From Arthonia radiata (lineage: Eukaryota > Ascomycota > Arthoniomycetes > Arthoniales > Arthoniaceae): 64,000 nt of DNA. The notes beneath the pieces are model-generated. The model was not told the DNA's origin. It worked only from the letters and a program-made list of their open reading frames with translations, and did no database searches. The DNA lies in assembly GCA_002989075.1 (NCBI GenBank), contig PSQN01000017.1, forward strand, positions 2,363,453-2,427,452, given 5' to 3'. Of this stretch, positions 21,255 to 32,791 are shown in pieces; within the stretch, counting starts at the first letter, position 1; the number at the start of each line of letters is the position of its first letter. The position numbers were made by a program, and so were the translations under genes.

Positions 21255-21784
21255 GAACGCGAGCAACACTGTCAGCATCATAGAGGCGTCAGCACGGTCG
21301 GAGTCGATGGTCCACTAGTTGAGATACCCCTGGTCAGGTGGAAGGGCATGAGGATTGCTTGTTGCAGCGATGACATGACGAATACTTCTACGGTCGATGT
21401 CGAGATGAAATACTTTCAGATGACAATGCATGTATATGATATCCTATTAAAATTGAGTGCTCAAAGGAGTACTTGGTCATGGTCGCGGCCATCGTGTGAC
21501 GGAAATAAACATCCGCGACTTATGTCAGCAGACTCCCTTCGAGATTTCAGGTGCCTCGGCATTTCCTCTTTTGGTGCATGATGGTAGTGGCGCGCTTTCA
21601 GAAGCAAGCCGTCAATGCTTCTGAAGAGCCTCGGACAGTGGTGAAGTCGTGTGAGGCCTTGACTTTCATTGTTCGTAACGCTTGACATCTCCTCCTCTTC
21701 ACTCCCATCAGCGTCCTCGATTGCACTCCGCCTACAGCTGGAACTCGCGAAGCTCCACACATCTTACCTTCTCATACGTCCGCG
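21255..21784. other. Intergenic: 3' of the F-box gene and promoter of the SCP2 gene
   Basis: No gene, RNA or repeat seen. Confidence 0.6.
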
Positions 21785-22443
21785 ATGTCTCTCAAGAACC
21801 GTACGTAGTAGATATCTACTCCGGACCCAGCCAGAATTGAACGATGGTTGAACTTGCAATGTGCTAATATGAATGCCCCACAGCTGCCATCCCCTCTTCC
21901 GAGGCTTTCGACCTCATCCAGCAGTCCCTTACTGCCGACCCAAAAGAGCAGCAACAAGCCATCAAGCAGGGTGGCGCGGTCTTCGCTTTCACGCTCAAGA
22001 ACGGCAAGGATACCGACAGCTGGCATATCGATTTGAAGAAGAACGGCACCGTTGGCAAGGGTTTAGTCACACCAGACGGGCAAAAGGCGGGAGGTGAGTC
22101 AAACGATGCGGGCGATGCATGCACATACGAGAAGAAAAAGATTTGCCTTGCATAATGCTATACATCTAGCAAGATACGTCAGCTGATGCAGTCCTGTAGT
22201 CACACTTCAACTCAGCGACGCCGACTTCCAAAAGTTAATCTCGGGCTCCGGCAATGCCCAACAGATGTTCATGAGTGGCAAGCTCAAGGTCAAGGGCGAT
22301 GTCATGAAGGCGACCAAGCTGGTATGTGGCCCTTGCTCCTGGGCACGATAGCGCCGGAAGAACCAGCCTTGGCTGACAACTCCTCATAGGATCCCATTCT
22401 CAAGCGCGCACAGAACAGCGGCCCAGCCAAGGCCAAGCTGTAG
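21785..22443 (+). CDS. SCP2-family sterol carrier / lipid-binding protein, peroxisomal
   Basis: Four exons (21785-21800, 21884-22093, 22200-22321, 22390-22443) have consensus junctions (GTACGT, GTGAGT, GTATGT) and encode 133 aa, the normal size for a stand-alone SCP2 protein. The first exon is only 16 bases. Visible family marks are SEAFDLIQQSL, GAVFAFTLKNGKDTDSWHID, VTLQLSDADFQKLISG and MFMSGKLKVKGDVMKATKL. The protein ends PAKAKL; AKL is a peroxisomal targeting signal type 1. Such proteins bind fatty acids, acyl-CoA or sterols, and fungal single-domain forms are peroxisomal. Another PTS1 enzyme lies at 53-54 kb, but the two are not linked in expression by anything visible. Confidence 0.95.
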
Positions 22444-24068
22444 ATACCCTTTGTACTTTGGTTGGTAGAGCGGGTGCGGACGAGCTGAAACGATCGAATT
22501 AGATATGCCAATTGTACAGATAATAAATACCGATCTGATTCGCTTCATTTCAGCAGCTTGACGATGCCCGTCCAGCTACATCACTTCAATCTTATCGTTG
22601 TCTCAGATCACCCGCCTATTGAGGGAACGAGCGACTTGTAAAACCGTGGGGTGTAGACAGCAGCGATGACTAATCGTATTCTCCTCATCCTCGATGTGCC
22701 CCAGATCACTTTGCTTCAACATTCAGTGTGTATGCCTCCCGGTGCATCACCGTGTCACATCGATCAAGGTTTCCATACTCACACTTATAGCACGTATCGC
22801 CAAAGAAATGTCGCTGCACCAATTTGACGCTCATGCCTTTCAGCGCAAGGGCGCAGACTGCGGGTCGCAGCTTCCCATTCCACCACAACACCCTTGCTGC
22901 TCTCAGGCATCGCCTCATACACGTGGACAGGGGAGTAGATCAAGCAGCGCCCAGGTTCATTCAACTCGTATGTCATGCTGCTTCGTCACAATGATAGCAA
23001 GTCAGTGCTCACCAATCTTCCAGCTTCGAACAAGAACGACGGCTTTTCCATCGCGCGCGCTGCCTTTTGAGTCTTTCCAAAGACACAGAACATAAGTAGT
23101 AGGGCTTGTAGTCGACGAAGCATTGAGGCTCACGATGCACCTTATTGCCCCAGAGGAGCGGGATCATGAAGCCGAAGTTCAAGAACATGTTGCGGAACCA
23201 AAGGAGGAACGCGTGCGAGGTGTCATTGGCACGAAAGTCATGGGCGACGTTGATAACAAGACCAGATCTCATTACAATGGTGACGAGGCTCCAAGGCGAG
23301 AGGACAAGTCCGTCAGTGAGAATCCGCGCGAGCGTCAACGAGAAGCTTCCTAGTCTCGGGCAATTTAGATCTGGGCTGTTGTGGCTCTCGGTCTTTCGTC
23401 AGAACAAAACGCAAAGCGTCCGATGCAGTACATATGGATGGATCGTTGGTTGTTGAGGACGGTTCTTTCTTCAACGCGAGGGCTCGAAGTCTGCATAGAT
23501 CTACGTGCCATGCATTCAACTTTGGTCTTTCAGAAGTAAAGGAAGCACAAGCGTTGGAGAGGCGACCTAGTGCTGGCCCTGCCAACGCACCAAAAGAAGC
23601 ACGTGACTTACCCATCGAGTTTTGACACACCTAATTTAGCTCCGAGAGTGGTCTGAATGCTACCTGCTAGATGCTCTTTACCATTTTCGTTTCTCAAGCC
23701 AGTAGAAGAGATTGTCTTTCGACGTCGATGCGTGTTTATTTTTGCATACCGGGAGGAGTGCAAGCGTCGCACGTGCGTTTGGGCAAACAAGCAACGCCAA
23801 GCCTTTCAGTTCGCGGGTGTTCGTGCCCAGCTTGCTTCACTTCTCAGTCGCAATCATCTCAACTCAAGTGCTTTCATCCACTTGCACCCAGGCAACGCGA
23901 CTGACGTAATTTTCGACTCTCCAGCCATCTATCAAAATGTGCTTCTCATCAACTCCACTCCAACTCGTCCCAATTTCATCACCACATCCAACGCACTGCT
24001 CGTAAGATCTTGCGACCGATCGCGTACACCCAACACACTCAACAACAACATCTCTGAAGATCTTCTCA
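22444..24068. other. Gap (1.6 kb) with an unresolved minus-strand coding-like stretch
   Basis: On the minus strand, 23009-23338 is open and reads like a membrane protein (SPWSLVTIVMRSGLVINVAH, FLLWFRNMFLNFGFMIPLLW). It could splice through GTGAGC at 23009-23014 to a frame at 22785-22976 (MTYELNEPGRCLIYSPVHVY). I found no convincing 5' exon or family, and the complement is simply charge-rich, so I do not call a gene. The last ~400 bases are promoter and leader for NUP2. Confidence 0.4.
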
Positions 24069-27000
24069 ATGTCGAAGAGAGGATCAGCCTTCCAAGGAAG
24101 TAAAGAAGACCCAGGACTTGACCGCGACGACGGTCCCGAAGACACCGCTCGTAGAGCAGATTCCAAAATCATGTCGGGCCGCAAGTACGTATTGTCCGCC
24201 TCTTTAGCAACATTGCTGCGAACATTGAAAGGGACGCGAAAGCTGACTGTCACACTATAGAATCATCAACCCCAAGTCTCGACGGCGCCCTGGTGGCGGA
24301 GGTACAGGAGGCGCTGATCTCAGCTCCATTGGCAATCCATTTGCGCCCGTCGACCCAAACGCTGGCACTGGCTCAGCATCACCCGTGCAGTTCAACTCCA
24401 ACCCGTTCAACAATGTGGGATTTGGAAGCTCTGCTCAATCTCAGAGCTTCCCAGCCACCAACTTTGGCGGCAACAGCCAGAACACTGCCCCTCAAAGTTC
24501 ATCCTTCCCTCCATCGCAGAACACGAACAGCAACATCTTTAGCAACATGAACGGTGGATCATCTTCATTCACCTTCGGCGGCAGTGGAAGCGATAGCAAC
24601 CCGTTCGCGAAGATTTCCCAACCCGCCCAGCAATCACCTGCTCCTGCTTCAACTCCCAAGTTCAATCTCTTCCAATCTTCACAACCACAAGCACCAGCTG
24701 CACCATCGAGTATCTTTGGTCAGCAGCCCACACAGAATCAGCAACAGCCTGTCTCGAATCCCTTCGCACAGCTATCTACACCAAACCCCGCGAACCACGC
24801 GCAATCTCATCACACATCCCCGAATGATATGGACATGGTCTCGCCGCCTTCATCAAACAAACAGTCCAATCCACTCGCAATGTTTGGGCAGGCCTCGAGC
24901 GCTGCCTCAAACGCCGCGACGCCCGCCACATCCAATCTCTTTGGCAACTTGAGCAAACCAACACCCTCAGCGCCTGGAGGGAATCCAGAGAGATCTTCAT
25001 CCCCATTTGCGAATAGCGCTTCGAAGCCAGCCGAGAGCCCTTTCATGAACTCTACGAAGAACATATTTGGTGATCTTAGCAAGACGGCATCTACACCGAC
25101 TACGTCAACGAATTCTTCGACAAACCTGTTCACGACTTCGAAGCCAGCCACTGAGAGCGCACCACCTCTGAATTTCTCTGCAGCAGGAGTTGGTGCTGAT
25201 GAGTCTAGTGGTGATGCAGTCACTTCACCCTCGTCTGCGAATCTGTTCGGATCTACTCCGAAAACGTCTAACTCGCTTTTCGATCGCGCTTCCAACTCAA
25301 GCTTTGGTCAAAACGGCGCTCAGAGCGCTCTACCGAAGTCATCATCTGGTGGGGTGAATGGTACCTTCCAGTTTGGAGAAGTGCTAGCGGACAGCCAAAA
25401 AGGTCAAGGCGCAAACCTGGGATCGACGTCAAACTCCCCATCTCTGTTCGCTCCGCCAATGGCTCAGGCATCACCCAACAAGCCCACCGCCCCAGCTAGT
25501 GAGCCTGCATTTGGCGCCGCGACTGGAGCGACGAGCGCGATGCAACGACCCCACGCGCCCAGCACTGGAGTGCCACAGCAGTACAGGCGTATCAACGACG
25601 GTTTACGCCACGTAATCATGGGCCTCGATCCCTCGTCCGACTGGTCTGATACGCTGTCTGGCATGCTGGATGCATACAAGTCTTCGGTTGCAAGAGTCAG
25701 AACAAGCGCTGGTCAGCCTGCGTCTGGACCGTCAGCGCCATCTTTCGGCATCAAGCGCAAAGAGCACGCCGACCCTCCAGAGGATGCCCCACGTGCTCCA
25801 AAATTCCCAAATAACGCTTCAACGCCTTCGTCACAAGCACCAGAACGAACACAGTCGCCGCTCACGCAAACTCCGAACAAGCAGCAGTCAGAAACCTCCA
25901 AGAGGATTGAGAGTATCGTCGAAAAGGGCAGCCAGAATGGTTCCAGCGCTCCGCAAGGCAGCCTGTTCAGTCAGCCGACGAGAGGCGGCACCAAACTATT
26001 TGGAAACCCCAGTCCACAGAAACAGGGCGCTTCGGATGCTTCAAACGGCAGCATCTTCGATCAGAATGCGAACAGCAAGACCGCGTTTGGAGGCACCAGT
26101 CCTCAGAAGTCAGGCAACTTCTCTCCTGCGCAGGGCAACCTCTCTTATCAACAAACGAGTAACGGTGGCCTGTTTGGCAATTCCAGCACGCAAAAGCCGA
26201 GCCTGTTCGCGTCATCCAATGCGGACAAGCGCTTCAGTCAGACGAAGACTGCCACACCCAACAATATTTTCGGCAATGTCAGCAATGCCAATGAAGTCGA
26301 GGAGGACGAAGAGGGGTCAGAGGACGATGGTACCATGGAGAATACGATGCGTAATAAATCGTCAGCGCCGCCAGCAGGTCCGTCAATCTTTGACCGCATC
26401 AGCAGAGCCTCGCCCGCAAAGGACTCTACATCCAACTCTGCGGCTTCCGAAGACGGCTCAGCAGCCAACAGCGCCAACGAGCAAGATGGCGCTCGTTCAC
26501 AGCTTAGTGAGGGTGACCACACGTGGAAGCCGGAGAAGCCAATCAGCTTTGGCGGGTCTGTCAACACTACTTCCACACCGAAGGTGAACGGCAATACGAA
26601 CAATATTTTCGGGACGCCAAAGCCGACCTCAAGCTTGTTCAACTTCTCCACAACGCCGTCTGGCACCCCGCTGAAGGCACCTGAGAACAATCTCTTCGGT
26701 GGACTGAAGCCGCCGACTACTGACGAGTCGTCACGCGCGTCGACCCCGGGTACCGAGGTCAACGGTGTATCGGCTTCTGAAGCAGAGGGCGAATCGAGCA
26801 CACAGGATGGCGAGGTCACTAATGGCGAAGTCATGGCGGACAAGACCTCGCTGACGACTGAGGAGCTGAACAACGAGGATGTGCTCTATGAGGTCCCCAA
26901 GCTGAAGATCTTGCAGTACGGAACAAAGCCGGGCAAAGAAGATGAAAAGGAGTGGAGAGCCCGCGGTACAGGACCATTCCGAGTGATGAAGAACAAGACT

Positions 27001-27240
27001 ACAGGAAAAGTGCGCATGCTACATCGCATCGCGCCACGAGGCACTGTCCTGGTCAATTCGTCATTATTCAAAAACGTGGTGTTCAAGAAGGCGAGCAAAG
27101 GTTCCATTATCTTCGGCGCGACATGCACGCCCGAGGGCAAGGACACGACGATGAAAGTTCAGCAATTGATGGCGCGAATGGCGAGCGATGAGACAGCAAA
27201 GGAGCTGCTCAAGGTATTACAAGACAACAAGGAGGAATGA
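24069..27240 (+). CDS. NUP2: FG-repeat nucleoporin with Ran-binding domain (Nup2/Nup50)
   Basis: Exon 1 is 24069-24184 and exon 2 is 24261-27240, with a 76-bp intron (GTACGT donor, GCTGAC branch); the product is 1031 aa. The N-terminus (MSKRGSAF ... SGRKIINPKSRRR) matches the Nup2/Nup50 motif that binds importin-alpha. Residues 50 to about 700 are filled with Phe-Gly type repeats (SSIFGQQ, SNLFGNL, NIFGDL, GLFGNSS). An acidic patch (EVEEDEEGSEDDG) follows near residue 635. The C-terminal ~120 residues form a RanBP1-like domain: LKILQYGTKPGKEDEKEW, GPFRVMKNKTTGKVRMLHR, LVNSSLFKN, ending in a helix (LMARMASDETAKELLKVL). Nup2 is a mobile nuclear-basket nucleoporin that helps release cargo from importin-alpha and recycle it with Ran-GTP. 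Confidence 0.95.
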
Positions 27241-28303
27241 TTGTGGATCTGAAAGTCCGTGGAGGTTCGACGGATTGTTTGAGCGTGGCGTTTCGGGCTA
27301 TGGGTTTGATATATCAGCATATGAGACAGCGCCTCTGTGGGCAGGAGGAGCGCATTGGCAGCCTCCGGCGATACCAAATTGATAACCGACGTGCGGACAG
27401 CATTAGGACGGCGCGCTATAAGGCCGATTGATTACGATTGTCGTTGAAGTGCTTGCGTTTGTGTACAGAGTCGCTAGCGACTAATGGGCGAGGGGTGACG
27501 ACACTCTGAGGCAAGTTGTTCATAGTCGAATGAAACAGTATCGAGGACAGATGTCCATCTCAAAAACACATTCCTCAAAAGTATGCGATCAGTATGCGCG
27601 CTCACCGCACGATAACAAGCTCGACAGCGCAGCTCATGCCGGGCCGTATTGGTGGATGCAAGTTTGATGAGAATCTGCGCGCGAGAGGGCTGCAATCAGG
27701 CACAACCTGACTCTTTCATGTTGGACAACCCAATCGAGAGCTCGTGACCCTCGTCGCCAAGGCTGCGCTAACTCACCTCGGAGGACTGGGCTCGCCAACC
27801 TTGTCTCTCTTCTCCATGGGTGTCTGCAAGGTCTCGTCTCGTTTCCGCAACTACAGATCCTCTTCTCCCTCACAGCCACGTCCTCTCCAAATCCTTCGGA
27901 GATCGACCTACGAAACACCTCACACTGCAGCAGTCCACCGTTTCCTCCACCTAATCCCACGGCATCTAAACTGGCCGCCACCTACTTCACATAGCCCCTC
28001 ACGCACACTCTTTTAATTTCATCCCGTCCGCCCAGAGAAAGGGCGCGCATTCCACATTTGAGATTGTCGCCTTTGCGGCTTTGAAACAGTAATGCGCTCA
28101 TAAGTTCGGACCGCACCTCGTTTTCGTAAGCCGACGCCCGTGCGAATCAAGACGGCCACGCTGCCCATAACGCAGTCTCGCCCCAACTCCTCTCCGGACG
28201 CGCCCACTCAACCAACTCAGCTGTGATCAACCAACATTGGCATACGCGTATCATCGGACGCTCACATAACAATCAAGTCACGCCCTCGTGAGCATCAGCA
28301 GTC
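27241..28303. other. Intergenic (1.06 kb)
   Basis: This holds the 3' flank of NUP2 and the promoter of the 452-aa gene. No supported gene; open frames on both strands lack domains. Confidence 0.55.
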
Positions 28304-29662
28304 ATGAGGGCACCCGCGCGCCTCTTTGGCATCTCCCTCACAGTCTTCATCGCTCTCACACTCATTCTATCGCGCTTCGAGTCAGATACCGTCACGCGCA
28401 CGATAAACAAATTTCCAGGCATTAAGTCACAATGGCTGGCGCGGTCCGCAGCGATGCAGTCGCATTGGTCATCCTCTTCAACCTCAGCATCGTCCAACGC
28501 GGCCGCATGCGATGCTGACGAGAAGACTTGCGCAGAACCCTACAAATCCCATGATGGCTCAGTATCGAAAGACACAAAGCCTATAGCCGACCAAACAACC
28601 TCAGAATATGAAACCACAGAATCGAAAGAGATGTCAAAGGACAGCAAAGATCACCGACCCAGCACAAAAGATGAGAATCGCGACAAGGACCGGGGCTTCA
28701 CAGATGCCGAGCAAGCCGCTGCGCTTGAGCGGCTGGAGTTCAAGTACGGATCTGAAGCTAAGGCAGGCGACACCAAAATTTTGTGGATGGAGTCATCCAC
28801 CTCAACAACATGGGGCGCAGACCCCACAGCAGCGCTGGATCCTGAGGCACAGAAGGCGCACAAGATGCTCACGGAAGAGTATGGTGACGGCCCGACTGCG
28901 ACATCAACAGCAACCGAGGATGAAGCAGAGCCTACTGAGAAGGGCTGGCGCACGACTGGTTTCGAGACCAAGGCCAAGACGACTCATAAGAGCTTGATCA
29001 GTGGAGGGGGTGGAAATGGCACTGTGACTGCGACAGGACTCGCGGAAGAGACTGGCTTGCTAGTGGAGGAGGAGGAGGTGGGAACCGTGACGAGCGAGTC
29101 AAGCAGCTCTACCAAGACAAGGAAGAACAAGTGGGCTACGAAGACGGCGGCCGCGGAAGACACTGAAACCCTGGTGACAAAGACCACGAAGGGTGCGAAG
29201 GCCGCGAAGGCCACGAAGAAGCCTGCAATTGATGACAACGAAGAGGATCTGCTGGATGACGAGGATATGATTACAGAGACTTTGAAAGGTGCAAAGCCCA
29301 CAAAGAAGCTTGCTCTGGACATAGGAGAGGATGACGAAGAGGAAGAAGACATTTCATCCGCAACGACACCGAAGAAGACCAGCAAGAAGCCTTGGAAGGA
29401 TGGTGAGGCTGGCAAAGACATGTTCTCCACATCGAAGAAGGGCCCGAAGACAGGCAGCAAACCGATCGTCTGGGAAGATGAGGAAGACGAAGAAGAGGAT
29501 GAGGAGACGACCGTGACAGAGCTGCCGTCGAAGCAGAAGAAGCCTACCAAAGCTGTCGCCGATGAAGACTCTGTTACCGCAACCACAAAAGCGAAACATC
29601 AGAAGCCTATTGCTACCGCTGGAGCGGACGAGCCTCCACTAGCATCATTCATACGGAGATGA
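28304..29662 (+). CDS. Signal-anchored protein with alternating acidic and Lys-rich repeats, unknown function
   Basis: One 452-aa exon starts at the ATG at 28304. The N-terminus has a short basic start followed by a hydrophobic helix (LFGISLTVFIALTLIL, residues 7-22) that would act as a signal anchor or signal peptide. The rest is extremely polar. Residues about 50-200 are Ser/Thr/Glu/Lys-rich. From about 285 onward acidic blocks (DDNEEDLLDDEDM, EDDEEEEDIS, WEDEEDEEEDEE) alternate with Thr then Lys-rich blocks (TETLKGAKPTKK, ATTPKKTSKK, VTELPSKQKKPTK). There is no Cys-rich or catalytic domain. I do not recognise a family. By design it looks like a secretory-pathway or wall-associated disordered protein (inference). 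Confidence 0.7.
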   Translation: MRAPARLFGISLTVFIALTLILSRFESDTVTRTINKFPGIKSQWLARSAAMQSHWSSSSTSASSNAAACDADEKTCAEPYKSHDGSVSKDTKPIADQTTSEYETTESKEMSKDSKDHRPSTKDENRDKDRGFTDAEQAAALERLEFKYGSEAKAGDTKILWMESSTSTTWGADPTAALDPEAQKAHKMLTEEYGDGPTATSTATEDEAEPTEKGWRTTGFETKAKTTHKSLISGGGGNGTVTATGLAEETGLLVEEEEVGTVTSESSSSTKTRKNKWATKTAAAEDTETLVTKTTKGAKAAKATKKPAIDDNEEDLLDDEDMITETLKGAKPTKKLALDIGEDDEEEEDISSATTPKKTSKKPWKDGEAGKDMFSTSKKGPKTGSKPIVWEDEEDEEEDEETTVTELPSKQKKPTKAVADEDSVTATTKAKHQKPIATAGADEPPLASFIRR

Positions 29663-31199
29663 GGTGGTTCGGTATTGCAAGATTGGTATTAATGCTTACA
29701 ATGCACATACGGGCATTTACTTCAAGATACGCACGCTGCGAGGCGAGCATTTTAAAAGAACGTGACGAATAATGGAGGGCTCAGCAAGGCGCAGGCGGAC
29801 AGACAAGATACCCAAGACAGGCTCGGAATGGGCATTGACGATTACGATCGTGAATGGTACGGCTTTCATGGACGAGATTGTCGAGCGTGCAGTTGTAAAG
29901 TGATCGTGTTGATACTGCCTTCGGAGGCTAATTGTAGAACAATCTAATGCTTGTATCACGAATTTGCTCCACTACTGTCTGCTACTTCTGCTCTCACACA
30001 GCTGTCATTGCCTGCTCCTCTTGCCCCGACCTTCACACTTTGGACATGTCGCTGATCACCGTAAAGACGCAAGCTTTATCACGGCTCGTAGATCGTACAC
30101 AACATCTGTAGTTGTGCAGTTTCGGCAACATGAGCCTCACTAGAAGTGCACATAGCACATACAAGTTTACAATCGGGGACGAGCTGAATCAATCTCAATG
30201 CCTGTGAGAACAGTCCACCAACATACGCTTGGTCTAGATCCTGCATGCAAGCGGCCAGCCTTCGACGAGCGCGACAGATGGACGGCATGTGGGCTGCGCT
30301 TGGGGCGAACTATGAAAAGGTTGCGACGGGGGCCCGGAGTACAAGTGCATCGTTTGACGCAAGAAGGGTTGTTGCAGGAACGGCAATCGCTATGGATGCC
30401 GCCTAGGTGCAAAGAGCGTAGGTTGGGATATTAGAGGATCCAGCGACAATCCGAAAGGATCGGCTTCAGATGGAGCATGTCTACGAGGTTGGGGCTGGCG
30501 AGAGCCTGGTTGCGCACGAGGACAGCATCTTCTGTGACCTATCTTGAATGTCACTTGTCGAAAAAGAACTCCCAAGTAACTCTGACCATGGGCACGGCGT
30601 GTAAAGAGATTCGAAGAGCGACTTCGAGGTGAACGAAGCTCACACCCTGACGTCACCCAAGCCCTCCATCTCGACCTCAAGCATCCTCACCTCGACCACC
30701 ACCACACAACACGCCAGTCTCACCTATTTCCGTCTCCACCTCGCTTTCCTTCCGAGTCCCTCACCTCGACTTGTCGCGAGACGCATCCTCCGCCGCGCCT
30801 GCATGAGCAGTTCTGGGCGCCTCTCCCGCGCCCGAGACCCAAATGCCACGTTTCACCCTGACACGGCGCCCGCTGACAATCCTCGAGTACCGCATGCGTC
30901 CCATCGCCAAATCCATACCATGCGTCGAACCCGCCATGTGGCCTCTCCCCGTTACAAATAATGCCTTGCTCTTCCACCTGACCCCTGCGCACTCCCATAG
31001 CTGTCCTTTCGTTTCTTCGCCCGCTCATATTTCACGCCTTTCGTCCTGCCCTTTCCTTGGTCCTCAAAGTTCATAAAATACACCAAAAACAACCTCTCCT
31101 TTTTGTTATCTCGACACTCGCTCTATAATCTAACTCAAGCTTCAATTCTACGCCGTTATACCAACCTAAACAAACAATCGCAAGAGCAGAGATAAGAGG
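29663..31199. other. Intergenic (1.5 kb)
   Basis: No supported gene. The part just before 31200 is pyrimidine-rich then A-rich, as in fungal core promoters and leaders. Confidence 0.55.
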
Positions 31200-32162
31200 A
31201 TGATCACCACCCACACCACGCTCTACCTCCTCCTCCCTCTCCTCCCCCTCACCCTCGCCCAAGGACCCCCTGCCCAAGGAGCCCCTGCCCAGAGCGGCGA
31301 CGGCGGCGTTCCTTACAACCCCTTCTCGCGCCCCGCCTCAGCCGTCGCCTCGGCCTTCGACAGCGCCGGCAACGCCATCGCCGGCTCCAACTTCGGCCAA
31401 GGCGTCGCAGCCGACGGCAGCTACATCGGCTCGAACGTCGATCAGGGCGCGGCCGCTGCAACCTCTGGCATCGCGTCCGTCGCCGGCGCCGCGGGCAACG
31501 GCATCGCCAACGGTTTCGGCACGGGCACGAGCGCGATCGCGAACGGCGCCGACAGGGTTGGCAACGGCATTGCCAATGGCTTTGGAGATGTCACCAGCGT
31601 TGTTGCGAATGGCGGTGGCGCGGTGGCGAGCGGCGTCGTGAGCAACGACTTTGTCCAGGGCATCTTCGCCGACGGCCACTACGTCAAGACGGGCATCGAG
31701 GCCAAGGCGTCCTCGTTCGCGCAGGCGCATCCAGGCGTCAACCCCGACGTCGCGTGGGGCCAGGTGTCCTCGTTCTTCGGGCAGCTCTCCACCATCGCGG
31801 ACCCGAACGAGCGGCAGAAGTCGCTGGACTCCATCTCGTCCGAGTACTCTGAGGCGTACGAGGACGCGTGCGAGTCGCAGAGCAAGGCGTCGAGTAAGAG
31901 CTACAAGAGCATGACGAAGGCGCAGGCGAGCGCGACGAAGAACGGCGTCGTCGGGCCGTACGGGTATGGGGGGTACCCCGCCGCGACTGGGTACGTGCCC
32001 GCCAGGCCCACACCGACGCCGACGTACTATGCGCCCACGCAGCCTACTGGGTACAGGCCGACTCAGTACACGGGTGCGGCGCCACAGGCGACGCCCGCGA
32101 TGGGTGGTGTGCAGGCTGTGTTGGGTGTTGCTGCGGGGCTTGTCGGTGCGTGGGCGTTGTGA
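31200..32162 (+). CDS. Ala/Gly-rich secreted protein with GPI-anchor signal
   Basis: One 320-aa exon starts at the ATG at 31200. Residues 1-20 are a clear signal peptide (LYLLLPLLPLTLAQ). Residues about 55-145 are Ala/Gly/Asn-rich with a repeated GNGIANGFG unit (twice) and SAIANG / SVVANG variants. The motif SNFGQGVAADGSYIGS near residue 62 recurs as SNDFVQGIFADGHYVKTG near 148, suggesting an old internal duplication. A helical region follows (HPGVNPDVAWGQVSSFFGQL, then KSLDSISSEYSEAYEDAC), then a Pro/Thr/Tyr-rich stalk (PARPTPTPTYYAPTQPTGY). The hydrophobic tail AVLGVAAGLVGAWAL is typical for GPI attachment. The gene is much richer in G and C at third positions than its neighbours. It is probably a wall or plasma-membrane surface protein; function unknown. 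Confidence 0.8.
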   Translation: MITTHTTLYLLLPLLPLTLAQGPPAQGAPAQSGDGGVPYNPFSRPASAVASAFDSAGNAIAGSNFGQGVAADGSYIGSNVDQGAAAATSGIASVAGAAGNGIANGFGTGTSAIANGADRVGNGIANGFGDVTSVVANGGGAVASGVVSNDFVQGIFADGHYVKTGIEAKASSFAQAHPGVNPDVAWGQVSSFFGQLSTIADPNERQKSLDSISSEYSEAYEDACESQSKASSKSYKSMTKAQASATKNGVVGPYGYGGYPAATGYVPARPTPTPTYYAPTQPTGYRPTQYTGAAPQATPAMGGVQAVLGVAAGLVGAWAL

Positions 32163-32791
32163 AGTGGTTGTTGCGACTGGCGGATGTGTTGCGACACGAC
32201 CTTGGACGCTTACGGTCTGCGACATTACTGGCGGCGTGTTCGCTTCGTGCGAAGGTATGGGGCCTCAAAAGATGGGAGGACGCAACGCTCCTTACACACA
32301 TCAAGACGCGGCTAGAGAAAGAGCCGCACGCTCCTTACAAAAGTCGACCGATACATAGAGGCATCGAGCACTACAAGCCGCGGAAGGGCATACTTACTGG
32401 CGTGAGGGAGGAATCATGGGCATCTGGGTGGCGCACAAAATGCAGTGGTCTGCACACAGTCTTTGATATTCTAATGAACTTTTGATTCTATCATTATGTT
32501 CTTCAGTTCGCTTGTGCCCTGTCTTTCCATCGCGATCATTATGGGTTCATTTCGGAATGCCTACAGTGTTGGTTCTTCCTGGTTCGCGGGATGGTCCTGA
32601 AACGCGAGCTGTTACTAATAACAGCACAATTATTGTAGTGATCTATTGACTTGTAAATCCAATGCTTGATAAACTTGTTGTTATTATAGAATATCGCTGA
32701 TATACAAAGTATCAGAATGGCAACGTTTAGGCCAACTGCCATCTCAAGCGTGGCCAGTTCCCGCGGTAGCAGTCGACGACCAACAACACGA
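32163..32791. other. Intergenic between convergent genes
   Basis: No gene or repeat seen. It holds the 3' flanks of the GPI-type gene (plus) and the mucin-like gene (minus). Confidence 0.6.

Noticed and set aside
25670-26587. 305-codon plus-strand frame, Arg/Ser-rich, inside the NUP2 gene
   Set aside because: It overlaps the FG-repeat coding sequence in another frame; its composition follows from the repeat codons and it has no domain.
31338-32225. 295-codon minus-strand Arg-rich frame opposite the GPI-type protein
   Set aside because: An antisense frame kept open by the high G+C of the real gene; Arg-rich composition is the usual artefact.
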